From the NCBI GenBank assembly GCA_017560305.1, contig JAFYOF010000176.1, positions 1 through 12,726 on the forward strand: a stretch of 12,726 nucleotides of DNA, in the 5' to 3' direction. The stretch's first letter is position 1. Each line of letters begins with the position of its first letter. The notes beneath the pieces are model-generated. The model ran no database searches, was not told the DNA's origin, and worked only from the letters and a program-made list of their open reading frames with translations. Positions 6,622 through 12,726 of the stretch are shown piece after piece. The stretch is from Alistipes sp. Lineage in GTDB: Bacteria > Bacteroidota > Bacteroidia > Bacteroidales > Rikenellaceae. The position numbers and the translations under genes are program-made.

Positions 6622-8130
6622 TTACAAGTCGTGACCGCAATACGAGAGGTTGAAACTCTTGTTGTTGATTGGGAAGTCCGAGATGCCCTCGCTGCGAACG
6701 GCGATGGCAAGACCTAACCAGTTGTGCACGCTTGGGTCCTTAATCTTATATGTCGAGATGTTGCCCTGCTCATCGGTGATGGCGATATGGCAAATCTCAC
6801 CACGCCAGCCCTCAAGTAGACCGAATGAAAGCGCATTTGGCTGCAACTTGCACTCATAGTCGGGGCGAGCCGTAACCGATGGGGTGTAGTTCGCCAGCAG
6901 ACTGAGGATATTGTCTGCCGCCTGCAACACCTCGTCGCAACGCACCGTAAGGCGTGACATAACATCACCCTGACGCTTTATGACGCTCTCGTGGTTAATC
7001 TCCTTGCCGTATGCCGCATAGGGGTGTGATGAGCGGATGTCACGCTTTGCGCCGCTTGCGCGTGCCGCCATACCTACGCCGCCGATGTTAAGCATCTCGG
7101 CTCTTGGAACAAGACCGCACTGCTCGAAGCGGGCGAGGATGGTTGGCGATGACTCGATATCCTCCTTCACCTCGTTGTAGCGGCGGCGAACATCGGTCAC
7201 ATTGTTTACTATCATCTCAATCTTCTCCTTCGTGAGAGGCTTGTTTGTACCGCAAGGGCGGATAAGACCCTTGCCGAAGCGGTTGCCGCACCACGCCTGA
7301 GTAGAGTTGATAATCACCGTACGCAGAGCCTCGCACGCCACCTGACCGAGCTGATAAGCCACATCGGTGCAGAGTGCGCCCGTGTCGGCAATGTGCATCG
7401 CCATACGCTCCAGCTCAAGCGCTACGGTGCGCTCGATGTCGAGGTTGTGGTCAACCTGCGCAGAGAGTTTCTCAATGGCATTGGCGAATGCAGTGGAGTG
7501 TGAAACGGCGCTGTCACCCGCAATCGACTCCGCAAGGAGTGTCTGGCGAAGGCGGTTGTCGGTTGATGAGAACTCATTCTCAACGCCTCGGTGCTGGTAG
7601 CCCAGCGCAATCTCAAGGTGGAGGACATTCTCGCCGTTACAGATGAAGCGGAATGCGCCTGGCTCGATGATACCTGCGTGGATAGGACCCACATTCACCT
7701 CGTGCAGCGACTCGCCCTCGATGGTGTAGAATGGGTAGTTGTCCATCGTCGAGTTGCGGTTGCGGCGGTTGAATGGGAAGCGCAGAGGCTTGTTCCAGGG
7801 CATAGAGTCGAACTCCACATTGTAGAGCTCTGCAATCTCGCGCTCGAATGGGTGTACCTGCGGATGCAGGGCGGTGAGCGAAGGCAGGGCTATGTCGTCG
7901 TAATACTCCATAGCGAATGATGTAATCATCACCTTCTGCTCCTCGTCGTCGAGCAGTACAAGATAAAACTTCAATCGTGTATCCTCGGTGCGGGCAAAGT
8001 AGTGCGCAATGTGGTAGCGCTCGTCGCTGAGGCGCTCCTTGAGGTCCTCGTAGAAGGCTGCATACTCCACCTCGGGGATATCCTTCAGTTCAACTGCCTT
8101 AGCGCAGTTGTCGGTAATGTAGTATTTCAT
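6622..8130 (-). CDS. hyfG: Hydrogenase-4/Ehr-type large subunit (NuoC-NuoD fusion) lacking all NiFe ligands
   Basis: A 502-residue peripheral subunit with the HyfG/HycE layout: a NuoC-like domain (about 1-125, with PFEREIAELYNVEF) fused to a NuoD-like/NiFe large-subunit domain (about 145-502). Family marks include GPIHAGIIEPGAFRF near 148, LGYQHRGVE near 176, the long helix DIERTVALELERMAMHIADTG, GGVGMAARASGAKRD, and the C-terminal SDFPINNKSFNLSYCG. A true group 4 hydrogenase has RxCGxCxxxH and DPCxxC holding the NiFe site. Here they read SIAGDSAVSH (A204, S207, with H211 kept) and DPSVHN (S467, N470). All four metal-binding Cys are gone, so H2 chemistry is not expected. The Cys that remain (such as C164, C254, C281, C293) are elsewhere. 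It sits 3 nt after hyfF. No hydrogenase maturation gene is in the window. The closest match in concept is the Ehr (energy-converting hydrogenase related) class. Confidence 0.93.
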   Translation of the reverse strand: MKYYITDNCAKAVELKDIPEVEYAAFYEDLKERLSDERYHIAHYFARTEDTRLKFYLVLLDDEEQKVMITSFAMEYYDDIALPSLTALHPQVHPFEREIAELYNVEFDSMPWNKPLRFPFNRRNRNSTMDNYPFYTIEGESLHEVNVGPIHAGIIEPGAFRFICNGENVLHLEIALGYQHRGVENEFSSTDNRLRQTLLAESIAGDSAVSHSTAFANAIEKLSAQVDHNLDIERTVALELERMAMHIADTGALCTDVAYQLGQVACEALRTVIINSTQAWCGNRFGKGLIRPCGTNKPLTKEKIEMIVNNVTDVRRRYNEVKEDIESSPTILARFEQCGLVPRAEMLNIGGVGMAARASGAKRDIRSSHPYAAYGKEINHESVIKRQGDVMSRLTVRCDEVLQAADNILSLLANYTPSVTARPDYECKLQPNALSFGLLEGWRGEICHIAITDEQGNISTYKIKDPSVHNWLGLAIAVRSEGISDFPINNKSFNLSYCGHDL

Positions 8131-8133
8131 CGC

Positions 8134-9534
8134 TTAAAGTGTTACGATTTTGTCAATAATAGATGTAAGCACCTCGGGCTGCCACAAGCCGAGCACGAAT
8201 GCCGCCAGAAGTAACAACAGAGCGCTGTAAGAGAGGCGGCGGTCGATGTTCGATGGGTGCACCTCATCCTGATTTGGCTGGTAGCAGAGTTTGATGACGC
8301 GATGGCAGATGGTGAAAATCACTACGCACAGCAGCAACACCATAACGGCGATGAGCCACCACGCTCCGCCCGCCAGGGCCTCTGCCATAATCATCAACTC
8401 CGAGATAAAGAGTGGTGATGGTGGGAACGCCAGAATGGCAATCATACCAACGATGATTGCGATGGCGCCTACCTTATTTATTTTAATATAGTCACCGATG
8501 CGGTTGATGCGGTAGCCGTTGTAGACCTGACGCACGATGGCAATCTGCAGGAACAGACCGCTCTTGATGAGTGTGTGGCACACCACATGGAATACGGCTG
8601 CCCACAAGCCAGCGCCACCCACGCCCAAACCAATGGCCACGATACCCATATTCTCAACGGTTGAGTACGAAAGGAATCGCTTGTAGTTGTTTGTGCGGCG
8701 GAGGAACAATGCACCCACCAAAAGGCTCATCACACCGATGATAAGCATTACATTCTGCACCCAGCCCATCAACTCGGTGTGGGCGAAGAGTCGGTAGATG
8801 CGGAAGATAGCAAGGAAACCAGCATTCACCAAACCCGTAGAGAGCAGGGCCGAAGCGGGTGCTGGGGCTGCGAAGTTGGCATCCACACCGATGGTGTAGA
8901 GTGGGAAAATCTCCATCTTGCAGCTATATCCCGTAAGTACCAGAAGGAACGCAGCCTTCAGGTAGAGTGGGTTGCCCGCAATAATCAACTGGCGCAAATC
9001 CTCATAGTTGAGCGAGGTGTTTGCCGCTGCGGCGCACAACAAAAGGATGCCGAGGTAGGCGATAGCGATACCCGTAGAACATACGAAAAGGTACTTCCAG
9101 GTAGCCTCCAGCGTAACCTCCGAGCGGCGGTAGTAGAGAATACCCGCACCGCAGAGCGTTGTTGTCTCCAGCAGAATCCAGGTCACTGCGATGTTGTTTG
9201 CGAAATATACTCCCGTGATGGCTGTCGTGAGGAGCATCAGCAGGGCAAAGTAGTTGCGGTAGTTCTTTATGTCGTCACGCTTGAGGTAGGCCTCCGAGTG
9301 TATGAAGATAAAGACCGCCACCACAGCCAGCAACACATAGAACAGCGTGCCGAGTTCGTCGAAGGTGAAGAACTCGCCCGAAGTGGTGAGGTACTTTCCG
9401 CCAATCACCAGGCCCGCAAAGAGGGCGTGAACGGTCAGGTAGAGGGCGCACAGGCGGTGCACCATACGGCGACTGGTTGCCAGAAAGGCGCTTGCACCAA
9501 TCGTGAGCCATATTGCAAAAAAGATATATATCAT
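8134..9534 (-). CDS. hyfF: Antiporter-like membrane subunit HyfF (NuoN/MrpD family)
   Basis: A 466-residue integral membrane protein with about 13-14 hydrophobic segments, of the family shared by NuoL/M/N, Mrp antiporters and HyfB/D/F. These subunits form the proton or sodium half-channels of complex I-like enzymes. Key polar residues are present: E123 in WILLETTT (the TM5 Glu), K206 in GYSCKMEIFPL (the TM7 Lys), then APAPASALLSTG, and H320 with K324 in VCHTLIKSG. The segment LEATWKYLFVCSTGIA is typical of HyfF. The stretch after K206 (YTIGVDANFAAP) departs from the common HTWLPDAHSEAP. The ATG at 9534 overlaps the stop of a 10-codon reading frame in the 44-nt gap after hyfE. The hyfG start is 3 nt downstream. 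Confidence 0.93.
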   Translation of the reverse strand: MIYIFFAIWLTIGASAFLATSRRMVHRLCALYLTVHALFAGLVIGGKYLTTSGEFFTFDELGTLFYVLLAVVAVFIFIHSEAYLKRDDIKNYRNYFALLMLLTTAITGVYFANNIAVTWILLETTTLCGAGILYYRRSEVTLEATWKYLFVCSTGIAIAYLGILLLCAAAANTSLNYEDLRQLIIAGNPLYLKAAFLLVLTGYSCKMEIFPLYTIGVDANFAAPAPASALLSTGLVNAGFLAIFRIYRLFAHTELMGWVQNVMLIIGVMSLLVGALFLRRTNNYKRFLSYSTVENMGIVAIGLGVGGAGLWAAVFHVVCHTLIKSGLFLQIAIVRQVYNGYRINRIGDYIKINKVGAIAIIVGMIAILAFPPSPLFISELMIMAEALAGGAWWLIAVMVLLLCVVIFTICHRVIKLCYQPNQDEVHPSNIDRRLSYSALLLLLAAFVLGLWQPEVLTSIIDKIVTL

Positions 9535-9563
9535 AATCTTGATTCAGTTTTCGGTTTAATCAT
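9531..9563 (-). other. 10-codon reading frame overlapping the hyfF start
   Basis: Between hyfE and hyfF the minus strand reads ATG at 9563 followed by nine codons (MIKPKTESRL) and TGA at 9533-9531, which overlaps the hyfF ATG (9534-9532) in an ATGA arrangement. Such overlaps can couple translation. The gap is the only one in the operon longer than 18 nt. With only ten codons, chance is a real possibility. Confidence 0.25.
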
Positions 9564-9578
9564 CTATTTTCCTGAGGG

Positions 9579-10208
9579 TTAATCCTTCACACGGCTCAGC
9601 GAGTCGCTGTCGTCGGTGTGGATGTGCTTGTCAACCTTGGTCATAAACATACCGAGCATCAACACCGAGAGCAGGATATCGAGCAGGATGGCTGCGTTAA
9701 TCAACATCGGCATATGTACTCCGATAGCCATCGAGAAGAGGAACACGCCATTCTCAATCACAAGGAAACCAACCATATGCGTAAAGATGCGTGAGCGCAG
9801 CACGATGAGAATCAATCCCGTGAGCAGCGCATACAACGACACTCCGAAGAAGACCATATTGATTGACTGGTCAGCCACATAGTAGGTCATAATGGCACTG
9901 ATTGTGAGTGCCGCAATCGACAACATCAGCGAGTTGAACTGCGATGTGCCTGTCGAGGTGATGCGGCTGATGCCTGTCTTCTTGATTACCTGCATCAGGA
10001 TGGCGGGAACAATCACAGCCTTGAAGATGAGCGTCTCGGTGATGACAAACGAGAGCTCCAGCCAGTTCAGCGAGTGCAGACGCAACAGCGCAATGCCGAG
10101 TAAAATCCAGCCCTGCACGGCGATAATCGAGGCGTAGTTGCGGAAACGCTCAACGATAGAGATGTAGATGAGCGTTATTACATATAATATAATAAGTGCG
10201 AGTAGCAT
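9579..10208 (-). CDS. hyfE: Membrane subunit HyfE (NuoK-like region)
   Basis: A 209-residue, highly hydrophobic protein with about 6-7 membrane segments, matching hydrogenase-4 component E. The C-terminal half carries the signature GFLVIENGVFLFSMAIG (about 147-163, with E152 in the membrane) and then INAAILLDILLSVLMLGMF, the NuoK-like portion involved in ion transfer between membrane modules. The N-terminal half has E58 and K63 in TETLIFKAV and may form a further polar path. The short tail is charged and cytoplasmic. The gene begins 4 nt after the hyfC stop. HyfE is found in Hyf and Ehr complexes but not in E. coli Hyc (hydrogenase 3), which places the operon in the larger type. Confidence 0.92.
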   Translation of the reverse strand: MLLALIILYVITLIYISIVERFRNYASIIAVQGWILLGIALLRLHSLNWLELSFVITETLIFKAVIVPAILMQVIKKTGISRITSTGTSQFNSLMLSIAALTISAIMTYYVADQSINMVFFGVSLYALLTGLILIVLRSRIFTHMVGFLVIENGVFLFSMAIGVHMPMLINAAILLDILLSVLMLGMFMTKVDKHIHTDDSDSLSRVKD

Positions 10209-10212
10209 ATCC

Positions 10213-11127
10213 TTAAATGTTGATGTTTAACTTCAGTAGATAGCCAATAAAGAATATCAGAGCCGCAAGAGCCGATATTGTGACGATGAAGGTGGTGTTG
10301 CGCACCAGCTTGTTTCGTGCCTGGGTAGACTCTACGATACCCACCGACAAACCTGTGAGCAGAATTGCCAAAGGCACTGCAAACCACCAGTGGAAACAGC
10401 AGGTGGCAGCTACGGCGTTGGCGGCAATCATCGAGAAGCAGGCGGTCTTGAGCCAGCCGGCGATGTGAATCATACCCATATCAATACCGCTGTAGTCAAG
10501 ACACATCACCTCGTGAATCATCGTAAGCTCAAGGTGTGTGCGTGGGTCATCCACAGGCACACGACCCGACTCCACGAAGGTAATCTTCACGAAGAGGAAC
10601 GCCACAAGCAGCATCACGATTGTCAGGTGCATATCAAACGACTGCTCGTGAGCGAAGATGTCGGCGAATGATGTGTAGCCGCAGAAGAGCGCCAGAGTAG
10701 CGAAACCAATCATCAGCGCTGGCTCGATGAGTGCGCCGTAGAGCGCCTCGCGTGCCGCACCCATACCCTCAAACGAACTGCCTGTATCCATAGCGGCAAG
10801 GATGATAGCCACGCGCGCCAGAGCAAGTGTGTAGGCGAAGCAGATGACATCGCCCTTGAACGAGATTAATGGGTAGAGGTCAGCCACGGGCATCATCAGC
10901 GCTGCGACGATGGCTGCGCCGAGATAGATGGCTGGTGCTATGCGGAACAGAGCCGTAGTGGTGGTAGAATATACAGCGCCCTTGCGAAGCAATACATTCA
11001 CATTGAGCAGGTGCTGCGAGAAGGGCATACCCTTGCGACCCGCCAGCGTGGCGCGTGTGCGGTTAATCACTCCGGGGATGGCCAGTGCCGTCAATATAAT
11101 CAGAAGTGTGTTGAGTACAATTGCCAT
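10213..11127 (-). CDS. hyfC: Membrane subunit HyfC/HycD (NuoH family)
   Basis: A 304-residue membrane protein with about 8 segments, homologous to HyfC, HycD and NuoH. This subunit anchors the peripheral redox arm and, in complex I, forms the quinone-site tunnel and the link to the ion channels. The usual loops are intact: RATLAGRKGMPFSQ (25-38), DTGSSFEGMGAAREA (114-128), and VESGRVPVDDPRTHLE (185-200) followed by MIHEVM. The acidic cluster E186, D193, D194, E200 and E206 is therefore present. Nothing suggests decay. It starts 1 nt after the hyfB stop and ends 4 nt before hyfE, which is typical tight operon packing. Confidence 0.94.
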   Translation of the reverse strand: MAIVLNTLLIILTALAIPGVINRTRATLAGRKGMPFSQHLLNVNVLLRKGAVYSTTTTALFRIAPAIYLGAAIVAALMMPVADLYPLISFKGDVICFAYTLALARVAIILAAMDTGSSFEGMGAAREALYGALIEPALMIGFATLALFCGYTSFADIFAHEQSFDMHLTIVMLLVAFLFVKITFVESGRVPVDDPRTHLELTMIHEVMCLDYSGIDMGMIHIAGWLKTACFSMIAANAVAATCCFHWWFAVPLAILLTGLSVGIVESTQARNKLVRNTTFIVTISALAALIFFIGYLLKLNINI

Positions 11128-11128
11128 A

Positions 11129-12726
11129 CTATATCCAGTTTAAGAGTGAAAGAACGAAGATTACAACAAGGAACAACAACGCAAAGAGGATGTAGTGGTT
11201 GATCTTGCCCGTGCGCAGACGCATCATTCGCTTGTTGATGATGCGCAGCAACTCCATCCACCAAGCAGCGAACAGACGGTCAATCTTATCCTTGTGCTTG
11301 ACGCTATAGCCGTGCGAAGATGGGAATATCTCACTCTTGCCGATGGCGCGACCCTCTACGGTGTTCTGCGTGAGCGATGTGGCGATTGACTCCAAGCCCT
11401 CGGAGTATGACTCGCCAGTGTACTGCATACGGATGTTAGGCGATGTGAAACCGCAACCCCAGGTTGGACCCTGCTCGATGATGCGGGTGCGCTGTGCGCG
11501 GCTCTTCCAGATGTAGAGCACCACGATGAGCAAGACCAGCAACCACGCTGTTAGTGAAATCTTCCAGAGGTTTGGCACGATGTAGTGGTCGACGATGGTC
11601 GCCGTAGCCGCTGGGAAGAACTGGCTTGCCACGCCCTCGACGATGCGGATGGCGTACTGTGGGAACATACCAATCGAGATGATACCTACGGTAGGGATAG
11701 CCATAGCTGCGATGCGGTAGTTGTCCACCTCCATCGACTCTGCGACATGGTGGTCACGAGGCGAGCCGAGGAAGATTGTGCTGTAAAGTTTTGTGAATGC
11801 CAGCACCACGATACCGCCGATGAGCGCCAACGCGAGCAGACCTCCAGCGGCATAGATTGTGTTGACCTCGGCACGGATGCTGTCGAGCATACCGAGGTAG
11901 ATGAGAAACTCGCCGATAAAGCCGTTGAGCGGTGGCAGGGCGCAGATTGCGATTGTCGCAACGAAGAACAAAATCGCAGTCATAGGCATATGCTTTGCCA
12001 CGCCTCCGAAGCGGTCGAGCAGCGTGGTGTGCATCTGCGAGTAGATGTTACCCGCGCCGAAGAAGAGCAACGACTTGAAGAACGAGTGGTTCACCGTGTG
12101 GAGCAACGCACCGCACAGAGCGATTGTCGCAACCATATAGTTGCCCGCCGCCTGACCCAGCGTCGCGATACCCAGACCGATGAAAATCACACCTATATTC
12201 TCAATGCTTGAATATGCCAGCAGTCGCTTCGCATCATTCTGCAACGCTGCGAGGATTACGCCCCACAGGCCTGTGATGATACCTGCGGCGAGGATAATCA
12301 GACCGATGGTGTGTAACTCCGCCGCATCCACAACATACCAAAGCGCACGCATCACGCCATAGACACCAGTCTTAATCATCACGCCCGACATAATAGCCGA
12401 CACATGCGATGGTGCTGCTGGGTGCGCCTCTGGCAGCCAGATGTGCATTGGGAACAAGCCCGCCTTCATACCAAAACCGAGCAGGAAGAGGATGAAGATT
12501 GGCAATGTGCCGCCGCTTGAGAAGCAGATAGCCAGGTCGTTGAAGTTACCCGAACCAGTGATTGCATAAATCTTCGCAAAGCCCGCCACGAGCATCACGA
12601 AACCTATATGCATCATAATAAGGTATGCCAGCGCCGCGCGCAACACCTGCTGACGCTCGGCGTCAAACAGAATGAGGATGAACGAGGCGATGGTCATCAA
12701 CTCCCACGCAAAGAGGAACGAGAAGC
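11129..12726 (-). CDS. hyfB: Antiporter-like membrane subunit HyfB (NuoL/MrpA-like), 5' end beyond the window
   Basis: About 531 residues are visible; the reading frame stays open to the window edge, and HyfB is normally about 670 residues, so the N-terminal part is missing. Putting the start at 12700 would be wrong: that codon is an internal TTG (Leu) in the segment FAWELMTIASF, where the Glu codon (12701-12703) is the conserved TM5 Glu. The TM7 Lys is in GMKAGLFPMHIWLPEAHPAA (codon 12464-12466). A further His/Lys pair is in HTVNHSFFKSLLFFG (Lys codon 12074-12076). The C-terminus carries the HyfB/HycC signature GPTWGCGF followed by RMQYTGESYSEGL and a last membrane segment. It forms a main proton-translocating channel in related complexes and is the first gene seen of the operon. 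The operon promoter lies outside the window. Confidence 0.95.
   Translation of the reverse strand, partial: FSFLFAWELMTIASFILILFDAERQQVLRAALAYLIMMHIGFVMLVAGFAKIYAITGSGNFNDLAICFSSGGTLPIFILFLLGFGMKAGLFPMHIWLPEAHPAAPSHVSAIMSGVMIKTGVYGVMRALWYVVDAAELHTIGLIILAAGIITGLWGVILAALQNDAKRLLAYSSIENIGVIFIGLGIATLGQAAGNYMVATIALCGALLHTVNHSFFKSLLFFGAGNIYSQMHTTLLDRFGGVAKHMPMTAILFFVATIAICALPPLNGFIGEFLIYLGMLDSIRAEVNTIYAAGGLLALALIGGIVVLAFTKLYSTIFLGSPRDHHVAESMEVDNYRIAAMAIPTVGIISIGMFPQYAIRIVEGVASQFFPAATATIVDHYIVPNLWKISLTAWLLVLLIVVLYIWKSRAQRTRIIEQGPTWGCGFTSPNIRMQYTGESYSEGLESIATSLTQNTVEGRAIGKSEIFPSSHGYSVKHKDKIDRLFAAWWMELLRIINKRMMRLRTGKINHYILFALLFLVVIFVLSLLNWI

Noticed and set aside
8779..9582. 267-codon plus-strand frame, and a similar one at 11585-12211
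   Set aside because: Both are antisense to hyfF and hyfB. The charged, low-order translations are mirror images of hydrophobic membrane helices.
12698..12700. Start of hyfB at position 12700
   Set aside because: The codon is TTG within a conserved transmembrane segment and the frame stays open to the window edge, so the gene is truncated by the window.
5842..12726. Calling the operon an active hydrogenase-4 or formate hydrogenlyase
   Set aside because: All four NiFe Cys and all four proximal cluster Cys are missing, so H2 chemistry is not supported despite the strong homology.
5842..12726. Calling the operon respiratory complex I (nuo)
   Set aside because: HyfE, the HyfB C-terminal signature, the NuoC-NuoD fusion of HycE type and the gene order fit Hyf/Ehr. 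NuoE, F, G, A and J are absent.

Overview
The window looks like Bacteroidales chromosome of roughly 50% GC. Several promoters match the Bacteroidetes sigma-A pattern (TTTG, 19-20 nt, TAnnTTTG). The order rsfS-ftsH and the style of SerS and OxyR also fit that group. A Rikenellaceae or Alistipes-like gut lineage is a guess. No insertion sequence, tRNA, rRNA or CRISPR array was seen.

Layout: (a) 1-2162, minus strand: a promoter, rsfS, then ftsH, which runs off the left edge. (b) 2245-3253, minus strand: a peroxide-sensing LysR regulator, OxyR, with its own promoter and terminator. (c) 3435-5016, plus strand: serS, then a 55-residue 2[4Fe-4S] ferredoxin with its own promoter and a strong terminator. 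(d) 5174-5759, minus strand: a small secreted, basic, coiled-coil protein of Spy/CpxP or DUF4890 type. (e) 5842-12726, minus strand: a tightly packed six-gene operon resembling E. coli hydrogenase-4 (hyfB, C, E, F, G and a fused H+I). It is transcribed towards the left and is cut at the 5' end of hyfB by the window edge.

The main point of interest is the hyf-like operon. The membrane part looks intact: both antiporter-like subunits keep the Glu/Lys/His residues of complex I-type proton channels, and the NuoH-like subunit keeps its loops. The redox part is stripped. The large subunit has none of the four Cys that bind NiFe (Ala204, Ser207, Ser467, Asn470 stand in their places). The NuoB-like domain has none of the four Cys of the proximal [4Fe-4S] cluster. 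Its fused ferredoxin domain has lost exactly the four ligands of one cluster and kept exactly the four of the other. This fits the 'energy-converting hydrogenase related' (Ehr) class, whose function is not settled. It argues against an active hydrogenase. What drives or is driven by ion movement here is unknown. The ferredoxin at 4796 is one possible electron partner, but that is speculation.
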